Shown here: piece by piece, positions 32,901 to 44,900 of the stretch
Layout of the letters: every line of letters begins with the position of its first letter
Position numbering within the stretch: the first letter of the stretch is position 1
NCBI GenBank assembly: GCA_930367215.1
Contig: OV884056.1
Location: forward strand, 44,950,308 to 45,014,307
Direction: 5' to 3'
Length of the DNA: 64,000 nucleotides
From: Pollenia angustigena
Lineage: Eukaryota > Arthropoda > Insecta > Diptera > Polleniidae
The notes under the pieces: model-generated
What the model was told of the DNA's origin: nothing
What the model saw: the letters and a program-made list of their open reading frames with translations, nothing else
The model's database searches: none
Translations under genes and position numbers: made by a program

Positions 32901-35900
32901 ATATATTGATTATTAAGCTGTTTATCACTGATGTTAAGTCCATTGAATTGAGCCATTAACACCTTGTTATTTTTTAAGGTAAATTGTAGAAGTTGCAATA
33001 TTTCTTGGATCTTTAGCAAAGTCCTTATACTGATGAATTGATTTCTTGGGACCTTATTTTATTCTTCTAAAGGTTGTTGGTTTAGGTCCTTAAATACACC
33101 ATAAATAATTTTAGAAGTTTCTATTGATGTATCAAAGAAATTCAGACACTTGGACAAACAGTCATGGAAGTTTTCGAAAAAAAATGCACCAGAATAGATG
33201 TTGTAACACGTTTGGTGTCATCAAAAGTTTTACCCTATAAAAACAGCTCTTGGTGGGTTGTACTAAGGCCAAGTGAGCCTGGGTTCGTTCCAGAGCGATG
33301 GTACAATTGTCGTAGAAAAGAGCCATTTGTGCGATGTGTTACTTTGTACTTTATAATTCAATCAAAACAAAAAATTTGAATACTTAAAACTGTGTTCTCT
33401 ATTTAGTTGAAATCTGGCGTTAATTTTGCCCTTCTCCACAGGTGGAAAGGGTATACATATTAAGTTCGTTTTTTATCAATTTTGTCATTCGTTTGAATTT
33501 CTACAATATTGATTTAAGTCCCTATAAAGTAAAGGGTGGATATATTTGAATGTCAACCACACCTAAACATCAAGTTTTCTCTGCATTTCATTTGACATTT
33601 CTCAATTTCAGACTAACTCAATTTGAACCATGGAAATATACACAATCGAGCAACGCGTTAAAGTTATTCAGGCTTATTATGAAAATGGGTGTTCAAATCA
33701 AAATGCATATCGTGAACTTCGTGATTTTTTCGGTCAATTTAATCGTCCAAATGTGCGTATAATCGGAAACATTGTGCAAAAATTTGAGCAAACCTGGTCT
33801 GTAGGAGATATGAAAAGACCAGTGCATGCTCGTACTGCAGAAAATTTCAGACTAATTCAATTTGAACCATGGAAATATACACAATCGAGCAACGCGTTAA
33901 AGCTATTCAGGCTTATTATAAAAATGGACGTTCAAATCAAAATGCATATCGTGAACTTCGTGATTTTTTCGGTCAATTTAATCGTCCAAATGTGCGTATA
34001 ATCAGAAAAATCGTGCAAAAATTTGAGCAAACCTGGTCTGTAGGAGATGTGAAAAGACCAGTGCATGCTCGTACTGCAGAAAATATTGCTGCTGTTCGCG
34101 ATAGTGTGGCTGAAGAGCCGTCCACCTTAATTCGTCGTCGTGCCCAACAATTGCACTTTTTCACGCTTGTCGTTGATGAACATTATGCATAAAGACTTGC
34201 ATTTACACGCTTACAAGGTGCAACTGACTCAAGAACTAAAGCCTCTTGACCATTCCCAACATCGTCAATGGTCAGAATGGTGGCAAGAAATGGCAACAGT
34301 GGATGATCAATTTTCGAAGAAAATCGTCTTCAGTGATGAGGCACTTTTTCAACTCAGTGGATTCGTCAATAAGCAGAATTGCCATATTTGGGCGAATGAT
34401 AATACAAGAGTGATTGTCGAAAAACCAATGCACCCAAAAAGCGTGACTGTTTGGTGCAGTTTATGGGCTGGCGGCATCATCGGGCCGTATTTTTTTGCAA
34501 AAGTTACTGGAAATAGTGTTCGCTATCGTTAGATGAAGTTATGGATGTGGGCGATACGTGGTTTCAACAGGACGGTGCCACTTGCCACACAGCTAACGAC
34601 AAATTCAATTAGCCGCCAAGATCATGTGATTTGATACCGTTGGACTTCTTTCTTTGGGGGAATTGGGAAGAAAAGGGTTACTTCAGCAACAATTCAAGAG
34701 CTAAATGATGAGGTAATTCGGCACATTAATTGCATAGAACCTCAATTATGCCTCAGCGTCATCGAAAATTTGGACCATCAGATGGAGGTGTGCCGCCGAG
34801 GTCGCGGCGGCCATTTGGCCGATATTTTGTTCTATACATAATTGAATCATACCAATATTATCATAATAAAAAGAAATGACAACGATTTCCTAAATAATTT
34901 GTGTTTTATTCAAAATCAACATCGGCCCTTAATTTAACCGTTTTTATTTCTGTATTAGGGTTTACTAGTTTACTATATTGCGGCGAAAATAAACATCAAA
35001 AAATTACAACTCAATTTTCAACTCAACTGAGTTTAGTTGTGAACCGTAATAGGGGCCGGATTATTAAACATGGAAAATGAACCAAATCGGCCAATTAATT
35101 CAACTGGCCCTTATACAAGTAGACTCTTAAATTTAAAGTTTGGTACGAAATTGAATAATATGGTGAAGGGTATATAAGATTCGGAAAAGCCGAATAAATC
35201 ACTTTTTCTTATTTTTATTTCTAAAGGTGCCTTTACACGATCTGTATTTAGCAGTGTACTTGTCAAATTTCACACTGCAAAATGCATACATGTCATGTTA
35301 ACGCAAAAAAAAATTGCTTCTGTAAATGTCAGATGGTATTAGTAGTTAACATTTTTGAATAAGAGGATGTTCTATTTTGATCTGACAAACCATCTGACAT
35401 CAGCTGTTTTGCTGGTCATTTGTTTGTGGCGGCATTTATGTATCATTATTTTTTATATTAATTTACATATATTTAAAAAAAAAAATTTTTAATTAATTGA
35501 ATTACAATTGCAAGGGAATAAAAATATAAATATGTAAACAATTTGCGGTTATTAACGATTTTGGGTTATCTCAGATGAAACCAAAAACGAACGTGTGAAA
35601 GCAAAAGTTATTATCCTTCCGTATTTGTCAATTTTGACAGACATGTGCAATTACATATGGATTTAAAATACAGATCGTGTAAAAGCACCTTAATTGCCAA
35701 CGAGTGTTTTTTATAAGCATGAAAAAAGCATTAATATGGCTATTAAAATCGCAAATTAAGCATTTATTACTGTTAACGTTTATACCCATACCACAAATAC
35801 CACACCTTAAAATATTGGTCCTAGACCTTAATGGTACCGATCGACTCAGAATCACTTTCTGGGTCAAACTAACGATGTCTGCCCGGCTGGCTGGCTGTCC

Positions 35901-38900
35901 ATGTAACCTTGTGCGCAAAGTTCAGGTCGCAATTTTGGAGATAATTTGATAAAATTAAGGACATAGGTTCTTATTGCTGCAAGGACTAAGCCTATCGTAA
36001 GACCACGAGGGAAGATAGGGGAAAATTGCTGCCTCTCAGAAACTATTAATCGATTGTAATGAAAATTAAACCATAGAAAGAAACATATTTATATGGACAC
36101 ATAAGCTATGCAATTTTTCATAAATAGGACGCAAGGGGAGGTAGGAGCAAATTTTTGCCTCTCACAAACTTTCAAACCGATTTTAATAAAGTTTATAAAC
36201 ATAGATAAATCCATATTTGTATGGACACATGAGCATAATGTGTGTGGTGCTGGGTATCATATGGTCGGGCTTGACCGACTATACTTTCTTACTTGTTTTG
36301 TAAATTGTTGATTGATGGAGGAAATGTTAAAAATTATTTTTTCTAAATTTAAGTTTACGCATGGATCAAGGCAAGGTATTCGGGCAAACTTCGGTGGTGC
36401 TTCGATTTCCTTCAAGTCCGCCGCCTAGTCGTAAAAGTATAAAATGATACTTTTGTTGAAAATTTATTGTTAAATAAATTTTTATACAAATTCTTGCGAA
36501 ATATACAAAAAACATATTTTTTCGAGGAAAGAACTTGATAACTTGCTTTGGTTATTGATAGATAGGGCGTGTCCGTAACTTTTTAAAAGTGTATAACCTT
36601 TGTCCAACGTTTTTCCAAAAAATAAGATTTGTCATGGTCATCAAGATTGTTATTTATTTGTAAGATGATTTCATGGTTGAAGTCCAAGCTCATTCTGTCA
36701 AGAAATAGCCACTTGGAGCTTAATCCGGAGAAAAGGGTGGATAAAAAGCAATTTGTATCCTAATTCATGCAATTTTGCTATGGAAACTGCACTATTTACA
36801 TCTATGCGTTGTCCTGTTGCACAGAGCCTTTTTTTTGCAAATACGGTTGTTTATTTTCAAATTCTCATTAAATCGACCTAATATGAGTTGGCATTATATT
36901 ATTTTACCCTTTTGAAGGTAGTCCATGTGAATATACTGCGTGCATCACAAGAACGGCTCCCACCTTATCCATCTTTGTCTCCGATTCACCCCGATTCACC
37001 CACTGTGTTGACTGCTGTTTGGTTCCTTGTCCGTTGTGGTGGATCCACGTTTCGTCCACGGTTACAAAACGGCACAAAAACTCCTCCATATTGCCGTTGA
37101 ACCATGCCAAACACTCGTTTGATGTTATCACAGGATTGCGGTTGTTGTCGATTGTTATCACCCCAAGTGATCATTCAAACTGAAAGCACTGGGCCATGTA
37201 GCATGTCAATAGCTTCAATAATCTCTTGCACTTTCAATCCTCGATCGGCTAAGATCTTATCGTAGAGACCTCAAGTGGGCAACAAAATGTTGAGCATCTT
37301 AAGTGCTCGTACGGCCACGACGAAATAAGATAAACCAGTTCTTTGGAATTTTTTTTTTTTTTTAATTCCCTAAGCTTATCCCGCGAAGCTTTACGCTTGT
37401 CTGCAGGAACCACAGTCACTGGCGGGAATCAAATCCGCAACCCCGGCGCTGGTAGACTAGCTCACTACCAGCTAGTTCGCATTACATTTATTAAATTAGG
37501 CATTGGTTTGAGTAATGTTTTTTCCGCACAAAATAACGCCCTATGACCATAAGAAATTTACTTTTTTTCATTTTATCTTTTATTACGCAGTAGTCTGCTC
37601 TTAATCGCTGTTAAACACAAACTAACGCAGATTATTATGACAGGAGTCAACAGACAACTCTCCTGTTGACAGAAGCAGTTTTTCCCTTTCGGTTAATAGA
37701 GCTCTCGTATTTAATATTTATTTGATTAATAAAAAAATAGGTATTTATATTCATTTAAATAGGTCATAGACTAAACATTTTGCTCATTTTAGTTTTGGAT
37801 GGCTCTAATCTAAATAATGATCATTTATAACTATTTAACATATATACATATTTATATAAATATACGGACATGTTCTAGAAATCGTAATGAAGTGGATTTA
37901 AAATCGAAAAAATTTTGAAAACGACATGGTAATGAAAGTTTATAAAAAATATTTCTTTATAAAATCAAAATATTTTAATCTGTTATTTTACTCTTTTATG
38001 GGTTCATTATTTTTATTTTCATTTATTTGAAATCTAACGTATCTTAACTAGAATGTATCTTATAATCGATTTGAATTTTGATTGCTGATTGTTAAGGCAT
38101 TAGTTAGTGTAATGACTATTTTTTTAATCGTTACATAAAGCTATTGTGAATTATTTATAATGGCTAAAATGCGTAAAATTCGAAACCATTATTTGTTTTT
38201 GTAAAAAGCAAGTTTCCTGTTAGCGAGAATAATTTTTATACTTTACTAACAAACAAACATTATCTTAAAGTCTCTAACTCATTGTAACCTTACCCAAAAC
38301 TCCTCACATACTGAATTTAATCAAGCACTTATTTTTTTATTTCTTCATGTCTCAACGTCACGCTGATTCCTTTATAATATTTTCAAGCGAAAGCTTAAAA
38401 ATAATAAAGCATTGAGTAGCCAATAGAGTTGTCAATTATTCGCCTTTCAACTTCGTTCGAATAATTCATTTAATTGTTTTTGTTCGTTCGATCAAAAGAT
38501 TAAATCTAAAAAATTATTCGATTAATCGATGAGAATAACGAATAATAAAATTATTTGTACAAAAAAATTACTATGGAAAATCTTCCATTCCATCCGCTAT
38601 GACTTCTTTTTTTTTTGATGCATAACATTTTTCATCTTAACTCCATATCGTTGTATTACTTAAAGGCATCGTTAAACCCTTAATTTCCTAATAATCCGAT
38701 ATCACTCTGGATTTTCGAAAGGCGTTGGCAGACCTTCCATCTTCAGCCAAACTTCTGTCTACAATTTATTCTATAAAACAGCAGCTGTCTGTCTTAATGT
38801 ATTTTTCCATTGGACCAAGTTCGACATTTCTTGATGTCGTTAGATAATCTTCCAATCTTCCAAAAAAAATATAATACAATAACAACATTTTCTACTTTCG

Positions 38901-41900
38901 AGATATGCTTCATATAAATCAATTCTTTATTTTTAAACTTTTTGTTTATTTATAAATTTTTCACCCGAAATTGAAAAAAATTTTTTTAGAATGTTTTAAC
39001 GTTTGATTTAAAAATAAAACAGTTGACACAATTGAGAAGGTGAGTTGCAAAACTCGTTTGTTGCTAAATTAAAAATACGAGATGGCAAATGATTCTTTCA
39101 GTTGTTTTGGCGCTTTATTAGACGAAATATTCTGATTGCATCAATGAATGTCCATGCTTAAATCACGAAAGTGGGCATGCATTATTGATACAATTATTAT
39201 ACTTCTTCTCACTAAGCGCCAAAAGAACTATTAGAATCAATTGTCATCTTGTGTTTTTAATTTTGTTACGAGCGAGTTTTGCAACTCACCTACTCAATTG
39301 TTTGTTAAGATTTGTTTAATAAGATTCATAAAATACAACACGGTTTTTGCATACTAAACATTGAGATTTATTACAACCAGGGCTATGGCAACAATATTTT
39401 TTAAATTTCCTATATTTTGTATAAAATCACTAAAAACTTAGGAGAATAAACAAAATTCTAAGCTTTTATTAATGTATTTTTAAAAAAAAAAAAATTCGAT
39501 TAATCGACAATAATTAATCGATTTATTCGTTATTCGAAAATCGTTGTTTTGAAATTATTCGAACAAGAGTTTGGCTTTGTTTGATCGATTAATCGAATTA
39601 TTCTTAATCGGTTGACAACTCTACTAGCCAAGTTGGTTCAACAAGCACCCTATTCTCGGCTTATAATTAGCCTGTTGTGGCTCCATTCATCCGCATTAAA
39701 CTACCTACCTAATTCCTATTAAGCCAAGCTACTCCAACAACTTCGTTCAATTCCTTTTTATTTAATTTATTCTTTGAGTACTAGTTAATTATTTAGGAAC
39801 AACTCTTTAAACCAGAAAAAAATTACGAACATTTTGCCAAAAATTTAATTAAAAATCTCGATATCATTTTCGCTTCATTTCGATTTCAATTTCACTTCAT
39901 TTTGATTTCTAGAACATTAAACTTATCAAATACCATAAATACAGGGTTAATTACAATTTCAACTTACAATTATAACAAATTACTTGAATAAGTTGTTAAT
40001 ACGAGTACATCAAATAGAAATAACGTCTATTTGATAATATACAAATATCACACATTTTTAAATGCATTTAAGTTTAAAAAAATTACGAGTATAAAAATGT
40101 TTTTTAGTCAATAAAATAAATTATTATTAAATAACAATTATGAAACCTAACTAATACGAGTATTAATCAATTGTTAGTATTAGGAACCTTTTCCGAAATT
40201 GTGTTAATAGGAGGACAAATAGCTTTATTTGTTATATCTATGGAAACACCACTGTAGAAAAAAAAAATAAAATTCCAATTTTTAGAAAAGCAGGTTAAAT
40301 AAAAATCGAAAAAATTTAGAAACCACCAAAAAAATATAAAATACCAATGCAAATAGATAGTAGAAAATAGAAAAGAAGCAAAGTAAACAAAACACAGTCA
40401 ATAACATAGAAAAAGAAGATGAAATTAAATAAAAAGTTGATTTCGCAACGCTGATTCAGACGCGTCAAGTTTGTGTCGTCAAGTCTTCAGTTTTTAAAAT
40501 AGAGGGGTAAAAAGAATGAAAAGGGCTACAGACTTAACCGTACTTGCTTGACAAACTTCTTTTTTTTCGTTTAAATTGAAGGCGAAGAACTAGACTTAAC
40601 AATTGATTGCGTATGAACGTACAACACGCGTTCAAAATTTAAAGAAAAACTGATCAGCTTAACCTAAAGTGTCTAAATCAGCTCTAAACATTAAAAATTT
40701 ACAGTTCCGTTTTTCAGTTAGGTCTACATCATTTTTAAAGAATTTATGTAAATATAAGAGTTTAAAAAGAATATGTTATTTTCGAAAAGATCGTAAGAAT
40801 TTTAAGTTGCATCAAAAGATTTTAATTTTATTAAAAGCTTAAATGCGTGTTTGTGTGTATATGAGCATTTGTGTGTGTTTACGTGTGTGTGCTTATTGAA
40901 ATTATACAGCAATGAAAAATAGATGAAATAAGCAAAATAATTTAATTGATAATTTATTGTGTAAACTGTGCGTTTTCTATGTACATTTCATTAAATTCTA
41001 GACTTACCTTGCATAGGCAGAGTTGGCGTTTTTGATTGAAAAACTATTTTGGCTGGGAAGAACATATTTCTGGACCCACTGTAAGAAAATTATTTTAATA
41101 TTAAATATATTTTATAATGTTAACATTAATAAAATAAAATCATTCATTTTTTTGAAAAATAAAGCTTCGTTCACAATGGCGCAACGTTTTCACTTGGTGT
41201 TCATAATAAAGCAACAATTTCTTTTCGCAACCGAATACATTTTCAATTAAGAAACGTTTGCAAATTTTGCCCATATGTAGGGCAAAATGTAGGGATGCGA
41301 TTTCCATGCAAATGCATGTTTTTTGTCGATAGTCTAAGATCGATGTCGACCAATTATATTTCTGAATCATTAAATTTGCGTAAAAATAGCATCGATTTGT
41401 TTTTGCATATTGTTGCATATTTCAGTAAAAATTCATATTTTTGCAAATATCGGTTTTTATTGCATATTTTTGCATATTTTAACATTTTTGAGTGACATAT
41501 TTTTTAAAATTCCATATTATAAAAAAAAGTTCTTCAAAAAATTTCAAAATTGTATAAAAAAAATTTTCCAAAATAAAAATATTACGTAGGGATGCGATTT
41601 CCATGCAAATGCATGTTTTTTGTCGATAGTCAAAGATCGATGTCGACAAATTATATTTCCGAATTATTAACTTTGCGTTAAAATGGCATCGATTTGTTTT
41701 TGCATATTGTTGCATAATTCGGTGAAAATGCATATTTTTGCATATTTCGGTTTTTAATGCATATTTTTGCATATTTAAACATTTTGGAGTGACATATTTT
41801 TTAAATTTCCATATTATAAAAAAAAGTTCATCAAAAAATTTCAAAATTGTATAAAAAAAATTTTCCAAAATAAAAATTTTTTAAATCAATAAATAAATTT

Positions 41901-44900
41901 TTTTAAAGCTCTGCTTAAACTACAAGATTTCGACAAAAGATCCTTAAATTTTTAACCGATGCAGCAATTAACATCGTTAAGGGTTGCATCAAGTTGCAGA
42001 GGAAATAAGAAGCCAATTCGATAATATTGATTTATTGATTCCTTACGGGAAACAATGTGGAAGGAAGAATAGCCCGACAAATAAAAAAAAAATCAAAAAC
42101 GTTTTGCAAAAAAATATGGAATTTCAAACAATAAAACAAATTTCAACTATTTTTGATCTAGAATCAAATGCGGGATCTAAATTAGAAAATCAATATTCTC
42201 CAAATAAAATGGCACCCACCCTTCAAGTATGCTTTAGCTTCGGTTGACGTTGAGAGATCATTTTCCATGTACAAAAGCTTTTTAACAGACAAAGATTTAC
42301 TTTTGATGATAAAAAAAAGTATTTATTTGATTATGCAAACAAAAATTTAAATTATGTAGTTATTTAAATTAAGTTTTAAAAAATATTATACCTATGAATA
42401 ACAATGGAATAACAACAACAGAATTTTTTATTTTTTTTTTTTTAATAAAATTAAAAAAGCAAACGCTTTTTTATTGAAAATGTTAAAGTTTTTAGTTCAT
42501 ATATTTTGGAGTTTTTAGTGCATATTTTATGCGAATATTTTCGATTTTTTAGTGCATGAAAATCTCATCCCTAGTAATATGTATTACGTATTTATTATTA
42601 TTTTTTTAAACATTTTGTTAAAACTTTCATTAAAAACTAAATAAAGCTATTAAAAACGTCATTTGTAATTTCATACAAATTGTTGCTGAAGTAGAAGGTC
42701 ACCCAATTTCAAAAAAAAAATTTTTGTTGCATTTTTGTTCGAAAAATTAAAGGAAAATATATGAAATACTTTGGAAATATAAGATAGAAGAAAAAACGAA
42801 ATTGTTGCTACCATTGTGAACGAAGCCTAAGTTTTAAAAATTACGAAATCGGTCAATTTGACTTTAGTTAGAATTAAAAAAAGTGCTCGCCTCAACGATT
42901 TATAGCTTTGCAGTAATGTCTAGGAGGTTTCCCAATGTTTAAAGCGGCTCATACACTTGCAATAAAATTGTTCAATATTACGTATTATACAATTATATCG
43001 CCAATGTGTATGAGATATTTGAAGGTGAACAATATATTGGCAACAATCAAAAGAGTTTTGATTTGTATTGGTCAACGAAAAGAAAGTGAAATGTGTTGGC
43101 AACATTGTACAATGCTTTTATGTTACTTGGTGGCCACACGATCAAGTTTTGCCTTTCAATTCCTTTCAATTTGCAATACACTTTCAGTTTTTTACTAACA
43201 CACTCACACTTTTTAAATTGACCACGAGATGGCTTTCAATTTCACCTTTCCATTTGCTTGGCAATTTTACTTTCAATTTAACAGCTGATAACATGTTTTT
43301 CTTTAAAAATTGTTTTTTTGATGACATCAGGAAAGTAAATTGCTTACAAATTGAATGCAGCCTACGTCACAGGTTTCAATTTATGTAAGTTTTGACAAGC
43401 AGTATATGTAAAATACTATCAATAACGCAGGGTTATTCCTATTAGTGCTGGGATACTATCGATATTTTCTACTATCGATATTTTCTACTATCGATATTTA
43501 TCGATAGTTCAGATTTCACTATCGATATATCGATATTACTATCGACTGAATGTTTGTACTTGTGCAGGAAAACTTTAATTATTTTTTTATAAGGCTACAG
43601 TCCGTTGTTTTTGTCACTTTATTGAATTTATAAGACGTTTGTATATACGCCAGTTATTTTAGATGGCAGTTTTTTAAAAATTGATAAAGTACCTTTCTGA
43701 AAGAACCGAAGTACAGGGACTATAAGATATTCCATTGCAACTTTAAAAAATTTTCCAAATTCTAAACCCAAAAAGGTAATCAATCTAGCGGACTTATCCT
43801 CTAATGGTCGTTCATTGTTTTGTCCTATGCTTGCAATTGCATTTGGATTTGCATTTTTTTTTTTTACAACATTACAAAAATATTTGACATTTCAGTCCCA
43901 AATTTCGACTTTCGACTTGAAGGCCTTTAATTAGCAGTAAAAAGCACTACTAAGCAATCCAAACCACTTGCCATTCTTGTTGTTTGTATTTAGAATGGCA
44001 AGTGGTTTGGATTGCTTAGTAGTGCTTTTTACTGCTAATTAAAGGCCTTTAATTCGAAAGTCGAAATTTGGGACTGAAATGTCAAATATTTTTGTAATGT
44101 TGTAAAAAAAAAAAAAATGCAAATTCAGCGCGAATTAATAAGAGCTAGTAAAAATTTGCGGCAAAAAACTGTGTGTGTAAAGCTGCTGTTAGATGTCTTC
44201 CTAGCTGTATTTTAAATAATAAAAATATCGATATTTATATTTTACCTATCGATATTTTCGATATTTTAAGACTATCGATAATATCGATAGTTTCCCAGCA
44301 CTAATTCCTATAGGTACTGTTCACCTTTTTATTGACTGAATGAAACCATTGTGCGACTTATTGCATAATATAGGACAAAATGGAAATAATATGGCCAATA
44401 TCATATACAATAATATTGCAAGTGTATGGGCCGCTTAAGAAGACAAAAACGTTACTGTGTAAAATATTGCTTATTAGCCTCTCTTAATCTATAGCGGTTT
44501 TCATACAAATTTTCCCGGTGTGTTGCTAAAGGTCTTAAAAGAAAATAGGGAGTGACATCTTTCATATAAAGCAATTAAAAACAAGTAAAAATGCTATATT
44601 AGGAAAAGCCAATTGTTTCCTAGCTTATATGGTATAGGCGCTATTATATCGAAAGAAACCCGTATTTATACGGGCGCTAGTTGAAATAATATGTCGATTT
44701 ATTCTTTATATTTCAGAATATATAAAGACTTTGATCACCATAGCTTGTTTTGCATGGACCATATTGTAACAAAACCCTTAGTTCGGAAGAACACTTGTAT
44801 AGGGGCCAGGTTAAATAATAGACCGATTTGGCTCGTTTTCAATAGTAAAGGGTGGTCCAAGCATAATGCACGATGTTAATTGTGAGTCACACCTTAACGT

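Larger units (their letters stand above)
41163..42827. mobile_element. Harbinger-like element with TAA target duplication, hosting a hAT relic
   Basis: AGCTTCGTTCACAATGG at the left pairs with CCATTGTGAACGAAGCC at the right. TAA stands at 41160-41162 and 42828-42830. CAACGTTTTC and AGCAACAATTTCTTTTC near the left have counterparts at the right end. Most of the length comes from the nested 41290-42573 element. Confidence 0.75.
42943..44434. mobile_element. piggyBac-like foldback MITE flanked by TTAA, split by a hAT-type insertion
   Basis: AGCGGCTCATACACTTGCAA at the left pairs with TTGCAAGTGTATGGGCCGC at the right, with more pairing through AATATTACG/ATAATATTG text. TTAA stands at 42939-42942 and 44435-44438. 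Removing the nested 43443-44303 element leaves about 630 bases. ACCATTGTG and CAACATTGT text suggests further internal pairing. Confidence 0.7.

Noticed and set aside
33164..33379. 71-codon plus-strand frame as a gene
   Set aside because: No family resemblance, no splice or promoter support, and it sits in transposon-rich intron 10 of Mvl.
37349..37485. Functional tRNA gene
   Set aside because: The A- and B-box-like blocks are diverged, there is no cloverleaf that I can draw, and the poly(A) tail marks a SINE.
41140..41868. 92- and 129-codon minus-strand frames sharing sequence
   Set aside because: Both read through the 297-bp duplicated hAT terminus and its TTTTTGCATATT motifs; they carry no protein family signal.
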